In this document: piece after piece, positions 1 to 6,571 of the stretch
How positions within the stretch are numbered: the first letter of the stretch is position 1
Layout of the letters: each line of letters starts with the position of its first letter
DNA from: an uncultured Comamonadaceae bacterium
Lineage (GTDB): Bacteria > Pseudomonadota > Gammaproteobacteria > Burkholderiales > Burkholderiaceae_C
NCBI GenBank assembly: GCA_937871735.1
Contig: CALMOI010000246.1
Location: forward strand, 1 to 6,613
DNA length: 6,613 nucleotides
Direction of reading: 5' to 3'
Notes under the pieces: generated by a model
Database searches by the model: none
What the model was told of the DNA's origin: nothing
What the model saw: the letters and a program-made list of their open reading frames with translations, nothing else
Made by a program: the position numbers and the translations under genes

Positions 1-477
1 GAAAAAGAAGCCGCCGAAGGCGTGGGCGGTTATGCGCGCCCCATGCCGCCGAGCTGGCTGGAGCGCCAAAAGGTGGAAGTCGCCAAGCGTGTGGCGCAAG
101 CCGACGTGGTGATCTCTACCGCGCTGATTCCGGGCCGCGCTGCGCCGGTGCTCATCACCGAAGAGATGGTCAAGGCCATGAAGCCCGGCTCCGTGATCAT
201 CGACATCGCGGCTGGCAAAGCGGCTGACGGCATCGGCGGCAACTGTCCGCTGACCGAGGCGGGCAAGACGGTGCAAAAGTACGGCGTGACCTTGGTCGGC
301 GAGACCAATCTGCCCGCGCTGGTGGCCGCAGATTCCAGCGCGCTGTATGCCCGCAACGTGCTGGACTTCCTCAAACTGGTGCTGCCCAAAGACAGCGCCG
401 AGCTGAAGATCGATCTGGAAGACGACATCGTGGCCGCTTGCCTGATGACGCAAAGCGGCAGCGTCCGCACCAAGTAA
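1..477 (+). CDS. pntAA: NAD(P)+ transhydrogenase subunit alpha part 1 (PntAA), C-terminal part, 5'-truncated by window
   Basis: The reading frame is already open at base 1 and ends with TAA at 475-477, giving the last 158 residues of a subunit normally around 370-390 residues long. An internal GTG at 22 should not be taken as a start. PntAA is the soluble, cytoplasmic NAD(H)-binding domain I of proton-translocating transhydrogenase, which passes hydride from NADH to NADP+ using the proton gradient. The fragment begins in the mobile loop that closes over the nucleotide: GGYARPM (fragment residues 9-15) matches GGYAKEM of Rhodospirillum rubrum, keeping the Tyr and Met. It continues with TALIPGRAAPVLIT (40-53), GGNCPLTEAG (79-88) and GETNLPALVAADSSALYARN (100-119), all hallmarks of the family. 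Residues near 71-78 (AGKAADGI) make this stretch about five residues longer than the equivalent I recall from R. rubrum. It stops before any membrane helix, consistent with a split alpha subunit; pntAB follows after 27 bases. Confidence 0.95.
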   Translation, partial: EKEAAEGVGGYARPMPPSWLERQKVEVAKRVAQADVVISTALIPGRAAPVLITEEMVKAMKPGSVIIDIAAGKAADGIGGNCPLTEAGKTVQKYGVTLVGETNLPALVAADSSALYARNVLDFLKLVLPKDSAELKIDLEDDIVAACLMTQSGSVRTK

Positions 478-504
478 ACCTAGCATCCACCGAGGACAAC
501 CATC

Positions 505-831
505 ATGGACGCAGTGTCTCCCACACTCATCAACTTGATTATTTTTGTGCTGGCAATTTACGTGGGCTACCACGTGGTCTGGACGGTCACGCCCGCGCTG
601 CACACGCCGCTGATGGCAGTGACCAACGCGGTGTCGGCCATCGTCATCGTCGGGGCCATGCTGGCTGCCGCGCTCACTGAAACCCCGCTGGGCAAAACCA
701 TGGGCGTGCTGGCCGTGGCGCTGGCCGCCGTGAACGTGTTCGGCGGCTTTTTGGTGACGCGCCGGATGTTGGAAATGTTCAGGAAGAAAGACAAGAAGGC
801 ACCCGCTGCCGCATCAGGAGCCGCCAAATGA
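505..831 (+). CDS. pntAB: NAD(P)+ transhydrogenase subunit alpha part 2 (PntAB), membrane subunit
   Basis: This is a 108-residue integral membrane protein equivalent to the membrane part of the fused E. coli PntA. With PntB it forms domain II, the proton channel. Three hydrophobic helices are visible, at about residues 8-27, 37-58 and 64-84, followed by a basic, Ala/Lys-rich cytoplasmic tail (RRMLEMFRKKDKK, then an Ala-rich end). The stretch YHVVWTVTPALHTPLMAVTN (22-41), leading into AVSAIVIVGA, is the conserved core of the family. The ATG at 505 is well supported: a GAGG Shine-Dalgarno core at 492-495 lies nine bases upstream, and the product length is typical for PntAB. The stop codon TGA (829-831) overlaps the pntB start in the sequence ATGA, suggesting translational coupling of the two membrane subunits. 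No promoter is apparent in the 27 bases after pntAA, so it is presumably transcribed from upstream. Confidence 0.95.
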   Translation: MDAVSPTLINLIIFVLAIYVGYHVVWTVTPALHTPLMAVTNAVSAIVIVGAMLAAALTETPLGKTMGVLAVALAAVNVFGGFLVTRRMLEMFRKKDKKAPAAASGAAK

Positions 832-2273
832 GCATGAACCTTGTCACGTTGCTGTACTTGGTGGCCAGCGTCTGCTTCATTCAGGCGCTCAAGGGTTTGA
901 GCCACCCGACGACTTCGCTCCGAGGCAACCTGTTCGGCATGATCGGCATGACGATTGCCGTGCTGACCACCATCGGCTTGATCTTCACGATGGCTGAGCA
1001 CGCGAACCTCAATGGCATTCAAGGCTTGACTTGGGTGCTGGTGGGTTTGCTGGCCGGTGGCAGCTTGGGCGCGTACATGGCCAACAAGGTCGAGATGACC
1101 AAGATGCCCGAGCTGGTCGCCTTCATGCACAGCATGATTGGTTTGGCGGCGGTGTTCATCGCCGTGGCGGCGGTGGCTGAGCCTTGGGCGATGCTGCACG
1201 GGCTGGAAAAGGGCGCGCCCATTCCGACCGGCAACCGCTTGGAGCTGTTCTTGGGTGCGGCCATTGGGGCGATCACCTTCAGCGGCTCGGTGATTGCGTT
1301 TGGCAAGCTGTCGGGCAAGTACAAGTTCCGCCTGTTCCAAGGCACGCCGGTGAGCTTCTCGGGTCAGCATCAACTGAACTTGGTGTTGGGCTTGGCCACG
1401 GTCGGCTTGGGCTTGGCGTTCATGTTCACTGAAAGCTGGCCTGCTTTCTTCGCCATGCTGGCGCTGAGTTTTGTGATGGGCGTGCTCATCATCATCCCGA
1501 TTGGCGGGGCCGACATGCCGGTGGTGGTGTCGATGCTCAACAGCTACTCGGGTTGGGCTGCGGCGGGCATTGGCTTTAGCTTGAACAACTCGATGCTGAT
1601 CATTGCCGGTTCGCTGGTGGGCAGCTCGGGTGCAATCTTGAGCTACATCATGTGCAAGGCCATGAACCGCTCGTTCTTCAGCGTGATCTTGGGCGGCTTT
1701 GGTGGCGAAGCGGGCACCGCAGTGGCGGGCAGCACCGAACAGCGCCCCGTCAAGAGCGGCAGCGCTGACGACGCGGCCTACATCTTGGCCAACGCTGAAA
1801 CCGTGATCATCGTGCCCGGCTACGGTCTGGCGGTGGCGCGCGCCCAGCACGCAGTCAACGAACTGGCCGAGAAGCTGATGCACAAAGGCATCAACGTGAA
1901 GTACGCGATTCACCCGGTGGCGGGCCGCATGCCCGGTCACATGAACGTGCTGCTGGCCGAAGCCGAAGTGCCTTACGACCAAGTGTTTGAGATGGAAGAC
2001 ATCAACGGCGAATTCGGCCAAGCCGACGTGGCCATCATCTTGGGCGCGAACGACGTGGTGAACCCCGCTGCGCTGCAAAAGGGCAGCCCGATCTACGGCA
2101 TGCCGATTTTGGAAGCCTTCAAGGCCAAGACCATCATCGTCAACAAGCGTTCGATGGCCGCCGGTTACGCCGGTCTGGACAACGAACTGTTCTACATGGA
2201 CAAGACCATGATGGTGTTCGGCGATGCCAAGAAGGTGATTGAAGACATGGGCAAGGCGATTGAATCAGCCTAG
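828..2273 (+). CDS. pntB: NAD(P)+ transhydrogenase subunit beta (PntB)
   Basis: This 481-residue subunit carries the rest of the proton channel (domain II, about residues 1-300) and the NADP(H)-binding domain III (about 310-481). Many hydrophobic helices fill the N-terminal part. His101 in MPELVAFMHS and Asn238 in SMLNSYSGW match, by context, the E. coli beta residues His91 and Asn222 implicated in proton passage. Domain III shows the dinucleotide fold GYGLAVARAQ (331-340), HPVAGRMPGHMNVLLAEA (362-379), GANDVVNPAA (406-415) and KRSMAAGYAG (440-449), as expected for NADP binding. The length is slightly above the roughly 460 residues of E. coli PntB. The start at 828 has an AGGAG site (816-820) seven bases upstream inside pntAB, and overlaps the pntAB stop by four bases. 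The gene ends with TAG only 16 bases before the converging membrane-protein gene. Confidence 0.97.
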   Translation: MSMNLVTLLYLVASVCFIQALKGLSHPTTSLRGNLFGMIGMTIAVLTTIGLIFTMAEHANLNGIQGLTWVLVGLLAGGSLGAYMANKVEMTKMPELVAFMHSMIGLAAVFIAVAAVAEPWAMLHGLEKGAPIPTGNRLELFLGAAIGAITFSGSVIAFGKLSGKYKFRLFQGTPVSFSGQHQLNLVLGLATVGLGLAFMFTESWPAFFAMLALSFVMGVLIIIPIGGADMPVVVSMLNSYSGWAAAGIGFSLNNSMLIIAGSLVGSSGAILSYIMCKAMNRSFFSVILGGFGGEAGTAVAGSTEQRPVKSGSADDAAYILANAETVIIVPGYGLAVARAQHAVNELAEKLMHKGINVKYAIHPVAGRMPGHMNVLLAEAEVPYDQVFEMEDINGEFGQADVAIILGANDVVNPAALQKGSPIYGMPILEAFKAKTIIVNKRSMAAGYAGLDNELFYMDKTMMVFGDAKKVIEDMGKAIESA

Positions 2274-2289
2274 CGTCGTTTGGGGCGGG

Positions 2290-4335
2290 TCAATTTCCCG
2301 GTGCGTCTGGTGTGGCACGCGGCGGCAGGAAGAAGCTGCGCGGGTGCTTGCGCCAGCGCTCACCCAAGGCGGCGTAGAGTCGGCCACGCTCTTGCACGCG
2401 CAAGCCGCGCGAGGCCAGCGCCACCTTGAACGCCAAGCTGAAGCTGACGCCTAAGTTGAGCAAGCCAATCACTGGAATCGCAGCCACGCACCACCAAAAA
2501 TCCGGTTGCTGGAAGATGCCGGTGCCCAGCGCGCCAATGGCGGCGGCCAGTTGTCCGGCGGCCAGCGTGACGTGGCGCACCTCCAGCGGCAGGCCCACAA
2601 AGCTGCACACGGCAGGAATCACACCCAGCATCATCCCCAGCGACACATTGGCGGCCAAGCCTGAAATGTTGTGCCGCCACCAGTGCGCCCAGCGCTGCGC
2701 CCGGCGCGGGCCGAGCACGGTAATAAAACGCGGATTCCAAGCAATGGCGCTGTCGAGTCGGTGGTAAACAAACCAGTTCTCGACCCAGCCCGCGATCAAG
2801 CTGGAGGCAAACAGCAGCACCCCGGTGAAGGCGGCAAACAGCGCAGTCGGCCCCAGCAGCGTCAGCGAGTGCAGCACGTAGTGGCCGCTGTCTGCCCCGA
2901 TCAGCGGTTTAGTGGTCAATGACCACATCAAGCCTTGGGCCAGCAGCACCACTGGCATCACCAGCAGCAAGTTGCCCACAATGCCCGCGATTTGCGAGCG
3001 CAGCAGGTGCGCCACCTCGTCCACAAAGCTGTCGATGGTTTCTTGCGCGGCGGGGTTGGCGGCATCGGTGCGGCCCACGTCTTCCAGCTTGGCGGCCAGG
3101 GTGGGGGCGGTCATCGCGGGTTGTTTGGTGGCCACCGTCAGGTGCAGCAACTGCACCACGACAAAGCTGACCGCGTAATTCACGCCCGCCCAAAACCCGA
3201 ACCAAAACACCGGCAAGCTGAATGCGCCAATGGCGAACTTCATCAATGTGGTCAGCCCGATGATGGCTCCGCCGCCCGAGGCTTCGCGCAGCATGGTGCG
3301 GTATTCCACCAAGTCGCGGGTGATGTAGTGGCCGCCCGTTTCGGCGCTGCGTTCGGTGACTTTGCGCGCCAGCAGCCCGTAGTGCTGCGTGAACAAGGCG
3401 CGGACGCTGCGCCGTTCCTGCCCGGCTTGCACCAGATGCAGCACCAGCGCGCGCAGAGCGGTCGCGCTGGTTTCGGGGCTGGCGATCAGGGTGTCGAGCA
3501 AGACGTCGATGCGGCGGCTACGCGAGTGGATTTGATCCACTTGAAACACCAAATCGACCGAGATGCCGTGCTCGTCCAAATGGCTGCGCACGCTGTCGGC
3601 TGCGGTGCAGCAGGCGTGCAGCACGTCGCGCAGGGTTTGGGCGCAGGCTGGCAAATCGGAGTTGTCGCGCAGTGCTTCAGCCGCCTGCACCACGCGGTGA
3701 AACGGCTGGCTGGCCAGCAGACCTCGGTCCATGCGCTGACGCATGGCGGGTGACAGCCCACCCGCCCGCATCTGGCTGGCCAGCAATTGAATCGACTCAA
3801 TTGCCGACGCTTGCCAAGGTGGATTGGTGCCAGCTTTGGGGGTTGAACACAGGGCCACCATGCGCTCGACCGTGGCCGGGTCTAAGGCGCTCAGCCAAGC
3901 CATATCGTCTGAGCGTGACAGCAGCAGGTGAAACAGCTCGCCCAGATCGTTGGTTTGCGGCGTGCCGGGCAGGCAGACCAAGCGCATCCGCTCGGCCAAT
4001 TCGCTCAAGAAGCCTTGGCGCGGTGCAAAGCCGTAGTCGGCCAGCAGCCCGGTGGCATCAAGCCGACTGAGCGTGTGGCGCAGCAAGGCGGAGATGTGCA
4101 GCCGATCTTGCGGGCGCTGCTCCAGCACATCCAGCAGGTGGCGCAGGCGGCGCACGGGCCAAGGGCTGTACTCGACAGGGTCGGGCCAGTCGCCTGGGGT
4201 GTAGGGGCTGGGCGGGCCGGGTTGGCGCAGCCAGTTGAGCAAATGAATCAGCCACAGGTGCCGCTCGGGAGCGGGAGCCTGGGTGTCGGCTTGAGCGAGA
4301 AGTTCGCTCAGCGTGCGAGGTTGTGAAAATTGCAT
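2290..4335 (-). CDS. Gcr-family 'site-specific recombinase' (SpecificRecomb/COG4389-type) polytopic membrane protein
   Basis: The 681-residue product starting MQFSQPRTLSELL resembles the proteobacterial family usually annotated as site-specific recombinase Gcr, which I recall as Pfam SpecificRecomb and COG4389. Residues 1-350 are hydrophilic and probably largely helical. Residues 355-640 contain about six or seven hydrophobic segments: 355-379, 383-402, 449-470, 489-515, 558-580, 590-608 and 612-637. Stretches I recognise as family-like are SSLIAGWVENWFVYHRLDSA (511-530), HNISGLAANVSLGMMLG (555-571) and LEVRHVTLAAGQLAAA (584-599). I see no serine- or tyrosine-recombinase catalytic signature, so the recombinase name rests on family convention; a membrane role is what the sequence itself shows. 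The frame stays open upstream to an ATG at 4461 (723 residues). I prefer 4335 because the first 42 extra residues look unstructured and the conserved-looking protein begins at MQF, but neither start has a strong ribosome-binding site. It is convergent with pntB and divergent from fadD. Confidence 0.85.
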   Translation of the reverse strand: MQFSQPRTLSELLAQADTQAPAPERHLWLIHLLNWLRQPGPPSPYTPGDWPDPVEYSPWPVRRLRHLLDVLEQRPQDRLHISALLRHTLSRLDATGLLADYGFAPRQGFLSELAERMRLVCLPGTPQTNDLGELFHLLLSRSDDMAWLSALDPATVERMVALCSTPKAGTNPPWQASAIESIQLLASQMRAGGLSPAMRQRMDRGLLASQPFHRVVQAAEALRDNSDLPACAQTLRDVLHACCTAADSVRSHLDEHGISVDLVFQVDQIHSRSRRIDVLLDTLIASPETSATALRALVLHLVQAGQERRSVRALFTQHYGLLARKVTERSAETGGHYITRDLVEYRTMLREASGGGAIIGLTTLMKFAIGAFSLPVFWFGFWAGVNYAVSFVVVQLLHLTVATKQPAMTAPTLAAKLEDVGRTDAANPAAQETIDSFVDEVAHLLRSQIAGIVGNLLLVMPVVLLAQGLMWSLTTKPLIGADSGHYVLHSLTLLGPTALFAAFTGVLLFASSLIAGWVENWFVYHRLDSAIAWNPRFITVLGPRRAQRWAHWWRHNISGLAANVSLGMMLGVIPAVCSFVGLPLEVRHVTLAAGQLAAAIGALGTGIFQQPDFWWCVAAIPVIGLLNLGVSFSLAFKVALASRGLRVQERGRLYAALGERWRKHPRSFFLPPRATPDAPGN

Positions 4336-4357
4336 CGTCCGGGGCCCGGTTCGGTCA

Positions 4358-4489
4358 GACACGCTAGCGACGCTATCGAGCCTGACGGGTGGGTGGATGA
4401 CGTTGCCGCCGGAGAGCGCCTCAGGCGCAAGCCGCAGGGCGCGGCAGAGGTGGAGCAACATCGGCGAAGGGTCTTCATCCTAGCGTGTC
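4358..4489. repeat. 10-base inverted repeat flanking the upstream part of the Gcr-family gene leader
   Basis: GACACGCTAG at 4358-4367 is the exact reverse complement of CTAGCGTGTC at 4480-4489; the arms are separated by 112 bases. The left arm also overlaps a tandem 9-base near-repeat (ACGCTAGCG/ACGCTATCG). The right arm lies next to the possible -10 box of the minus-strand gene. It may be paired operator sites for one regulator or simply chance. Confidence 0.4.
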
Positions 4490-4506
4490 ATGCAAGTCCA
4501 CGTCAG
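4477..4506 (-). promoter_or_regulatory. Possible sigma-70-like promoter for the Gcr-family gene
   Basis: Read on the minus strand, CTGACG (4506-4501; four of six matches to TTGACA) is followed after 18 bases by TAGGAT (4482-4477; four of six to TATAAT). Transcription would begin near 4470. That gives a leader of about 135 bases to the preferred start at 4335, or a very short leader to the alternative ATG at 4461. Both boxes are weak and this is only a candidate. Confidence 0.25.
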
Positions 4507-4554
4507 TTGTACCGATGAAAGCGGTGTGCATCACGGGCGGGCAGGTCATCGCGC

Positions 4555-4583
4555 TGATACCGGCAGTACCGCCACTGGCATCA
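4555..4583. promoter_or_regulatory. Imperfect dyad upstream of fadD, possible operator
   Basis: The outer arms TGATACC (4555-4561) and GGCATCA (4577-4583) are inverted repeats with six of seven positions matching around a 15-base centre. The element lies 13 bases upstream of the candidate fadD -35 box, a position open to an activator or repressor. I do not recognise it as the site of a known fatty-acid regulator. Confidence 0.25.
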
Positions 4584-4595
4584 GGGAAACACAGG

Positions 4596-4625
4596 TTGGC
4601 TTGCCGGGTGTGTGGCGTGGACAAT
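4596..4625 (+). promoter_or_regulatory. Possible sigma-70-like promoter for fadD
   Basis: TTGGCT (4596-4601; four of six matches to TTGACA) and GACAAT (4620-4625; four of six to TATAAT) are 18 bases apart, predicting a start of transcription near 4632. This would give a leader of about 20 bases that just includes the AAGGAG ribosome-binding site. The overlapping TTGCCG at 4601 is an alternative -35, but its spacing is worse. Confidence 0.3.
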
Positions 4626-4651
4626 GACTGCCATTCAAGGAGACCACGATC

Positions 4652-6340
4652 ATGACCCTTTTGACCGAGCGCCCCTGGCTCAGCAGCTACCCCGAAGGCG
4701 TGCCCGCTGACATTGACCCGGCGCACTACGCCTCGCTGGCCGCCTTGATGGACGAGAGCTTCCAGCAATACGCCCAGCGTACGGCCTACAGCTACATGGG
4801 TAAAGACGTGAGCTTTGGCCGCACCGACAAGCTCAGCCGCTCTTTGGCGGGCTATTTGCAAAGTCTCGGTCTGACCAAAGGCGACCGCGTGGCGGTGATG
4901 ATGCCCAACACGCCGCAATATCCGATGGCCGTGGCTGCCATCTTGCGGGCGGGGCTGGTGCTGGTCAACATCAACCCGCTCTACACCCCACGCGAGTTGG
5001 AGCACCAGCTCAAAGACAGCGGTGCCAAGGCCATCATCATCATTGAGAACTTTGCCAACACGCTGGAAAAGTGTTTGGCTGACACGCCCGTCAAGCACAT
5101 CGTGCTGTGCGCTTTGGGCGACCAACTCGGGTGGTTGAAGGGCGGGTTGGTCAACTTCGTGGTGCGCAACGTCAAAAAAATGGTGCCTGAATACCACTTG
5201 CCCCACGCGGTGCGCTTCAACGATGCGCTGGCTTTGGGGCGCAGTGCGGGCTTCAAAGCCCCCAGCATTCAGGGCGACGACGTGGCGGTGTTGCAGTACA
5301 CCGGCGGCACCACCGGCGTGAGCAAGGGCGCGGTGCTGCTGCACCGCAACGTGGTGGCCAACGTGCTGCAAGCGCAGGCTTGGTACAACCCGGCGATGCA
5401 AAAAGTGCCCGCAGGCGAGCAGCCCACCACCGTGTGTGCGCTGCCGCTGTACCACATCTTCGCCTTCACGGTGGGCATGATGCTGTCGCTGCGCACGGGT
5501 GGCAAACTGGTGCTGATTCCCAATCCGCGCGACTTGCCTGCGGTGCTCAAAGCGCTGGCACCTCACCACATCCACAGCTTCCCGGCTGTGAACACGCTGT
5601 TTAACGCGCTGGTGCATCACCCGGATTTCCACACCGTGGACTGGTCGCACCTGAAGGTGTCGGTGGGCGGCGGTTCTTCGGTGCAAAGCGCGGTGGCGCA
5701 GCGTTGGTTGGAAGAAACCGGCTGCCCCATCTGCGAGGGCTACGGCCTGTCGGAAACCTCGCCCACTGTGAGCTGCAACCCCGTGACCTCGCACGAATTC
5801 ACCGGCACCATCGGTTTGCCGTTGCCCAGCACCCGCATGAAATTGCTGGATGACGCGGGCATGGAAGTCACCACCTTGGGCCAACCCGGCGAGATCGTGA
5901 TTCACGGCCCGCAAGTCATGGCCGGTTACTGGCAACGCCCCGACGAAACCGCCAAGGTCATGACCGCTGACGGCTACTTCCGCACCGGCGACATCGGCAT
6001 CATGGACGCGCGCGGCTACTTCAAAATCGTTGATCGCAAGAAAGACATGATCTTGGTCAGCGGCTTCAACGTCTACCCCAATGAAGTCGAAGAAGTGGTG
6101 GCCGAATGCCCTGGCGTGCTTGAATGCGCCGCTGTTGGGGTCAGCGACATCCGCACCGGCGAAGCCGTGAAGTTAGTGATCGTCAAACAAGACCCCGCAC
6201 TCACCGAAGCCCAAGTGCGCGAGTTCTGCAAGGCGCGCTTGGCCGGCTACAAGCAGCCCAAGCTGATCGAGTTCCGCGCTGACATGCCCAAATCTCCCGT
6301 GGGCAAGATCTTGCGGCGCGAGTTACGTGACAAAAAGTAA
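4652..6340 (+). CDS. fadD: Long-chain fatty acid-CoA ligase (FadD)
   Basis: This 562-residue enzyme makes fatty acyl-CoA from free fatty acid, CoA and ATP through an acyl-adenylate, the entry step to beta-oxidation; it acts in the cytoplasm or at the inner membrane. The length is essentially that of E. coli FadD (561). The motifs appear in order: P-loop YTGGTTGVSKGA (216-227), PLYHIFAF (265-272), the motif around the adenine site GYGLSETSPTVSCNP (363-377), DGYFRTGDIG (440-449), the fatty-acyl-CoA synthetase hinge DRKKDMILVSGFNVYPNE (461-478) and the C-terminal catalytic lysine in KSPVGKILRREL (547-558; Lys552). All key residues are intact, so the enzyme should be active. AAGGAG at 4637-4642, nine bases before the ATG, fixes the start. 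It is transcribed alone on the + strand, divergently from the membrane-protein gene, with stem-loops after its TAA. Other acyl-CoA synthetases are possible, but the hinge sequence matches FadD closely. Confidence 0.95.
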   Translation: MTLLTERPWLSSYPEGVPADIDPAHYASLAALMDESFQQYAQRTAYSYMGKDVSFGRTDKLSRSLAGYLQSLGLTKGDRVAVMMPNTPQYPMAVAAILRAGLVLVNINPLYTPRELEHQLKDSGAKAIIIIENFANTLEKCLADTPVKHIVLCALGDQLGWLKGGLVNFVVRNVKKMVPEYHLPHAVRFNDALALGRSAGFKAPSIQGDDVAVLQYTGGTTGVSKGAVLLHRNVVANVLQAQAWYNPAMQKVPAGEQPTTVCALPLYHIFAFTVGMMLSLRTGGKLVLIPNPRDLPAVLKALAPHHIHSFPAVNTLFNALVHHPDFHTVDWSHLKVSVGGGSSVQSAVAQRWLEETGCPICEGYGLSETSPTVSCNPVTSHEFTGTIGLPLPSTRMKLLDDAGMEVTTLGQPGEIVIHGPQVMAGYWQRPDETAKVMTADGYFRTGDIGIMDARGYFKIVDRKKDMILVSGFNVYPNEVEEVVAECPGVLECAAVGVSDIRTGEAVKLVIVKQDPALTEAQVREFCKARLAGYKQPKLIEFRADMPKSPVGKILRRELRDKK

Positions 6341-6378
6341 ATCAGATACACGTTAGCCCTGCCATTTCTACGTCTAAT

Positions 6379-6395
6379 TCGAGCCTTGAGCTCGA
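6379..6395 (+). terminator. Possible fadD terminator stem-loop
   Basis: TCGAGC (6379-6384) and GCTCGA (6390-6395) form a perfect 6-base-pair stem with a 5-base loop, 38 bases after the fadD stop codon. The following bases, TGGTTTATC, are only weakly T-rich, so it may be an imperfect intrinsic terminator or act with the two stem-loops that follow. Confidence 0.4.
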
Positions 6396-6398
6396 TGG

Positions 6399-6419
6399 TT
6401 TATCAATCTCCCTGATAAA
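6399..6419. repeat. 7-base inverted repeat, second stem-loop after fadD
   Basis: TTTATCA (6399-6405) and TGATAAA (6413-6419) are perfectly complementary around a 7-base loop. The stem is AT-rich and alone would be weak as a terminator; it could be an RNA-end structure or a protein-binding dyad. Confidence 0.45.
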
Positions 6420-6436
6420 AAGCGCTCTTTAGCGCT
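6417..6436 (-). terminator. Likely minus-strand intrinsic terminator
   Basis: AGCGCT (6421-6426) and AGCGCT (6431-6436) pair as a 6-base GC-rich stem with a 4-base loop. On the minus strand the stem is followed by TTTTATC (6420-6414), giving a run of five T including the last stem base. This suits a transcript arriving from a minus-strand gene beyond the right edge. On the + strand the downstream CATTTGTC is a poor T-tract, so a contribution to fadD termination is less likely. Confidence 0.5.
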
Positions 6437-6497
6437 CATTTGTCACCAACTCCGGTTTGGTCTATATGTGTGAGGCCGGATCTGGTGGGCGAGTTAG

Positions 6498-6526
6498 CTG
6501 ATTAAAGTTTGGTTGTTATCTAAAAT
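6498..6526 (+). promoter_or_regulatory. Possible weak promoter in the AT-rich tail
   Basis: TAAAAT (6521-6526) matches five of six bases of TATAAT and lies 17 bases after CTGATT (6498-6503), which matches TTGACA at only three positions. It could drive a + strand gene beyond the window. AT-rich DNA yields such matches readily, so confidence is low. Confidence 0.2.
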
Positions 6527-6571
6527 GGTAAGATTGATCCTTAAAGTTGTTACATGAGGTGGCGCTAGAAT

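Larger units (their letters stand above)
4336..4651. other. Divergent intergenic region between the Gcr-family gene and fadD
   Basis: These 316 bases separate two divergently transcribed genes and hold no convincing gene of their own. The part at 4336-4461 stays open in the frame of the minus-strand gene and would be coding if the more upstream start were used. Visible elements are a tandem nonamer (ACGCTAGCG then ACGCTATCG, 4361-4378), a 10-base inverted repeat (GACACGCTAG at 4358-4367 and CTAGCGTGTC at 4480-4489), an imperfect dyad at 4555-4583, weak sigma-70-like boxes for both directions, and the fadD ribosome-binding site AAGGAG at 4637-4642. Both promoters would have to lie here. Confidence 0.7.

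Noticed and set aside
567..2078. Minus-strand open frame of about 500 codons opposite pntAB and pntB
   Set aside because: Its translation is low-complexity and very rich in His, Gln and Arg with no recognisable motif, which is typical of the antisense shadow of a GC-rich gene; the + strand genes are unmistakable.
2935..3753. Plus-strand open frame of about 272 codons opposite the Gcr-family gene
   Set aside because: Composition is Gly/Gln/His-rich without domains, and the opposite strand encodes a full-length membrane protein.
2290..4335. Mobile element suggested by the 'recombinase' family name
   Set aside because: There are no terminal repeats, target duplications, att-like sites or accessory genes around it, and its composition matches the neighbours.
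4475..5935. Minus-strand open frame of about 486 codons opposite fadD
   Set aside because: Same His/Gln/Arg-rich shadow composition; it crosses the fadD promoter region and start, and fadD is complete on the other strand.
6451..6480. Dyad TCCGG/CCGGA with a long loop
   Set aside because: Only five Watson-Crick pairs, extendable through two G-U pairs, around a loop of 14-20 bases; too weak to call as a separate element.
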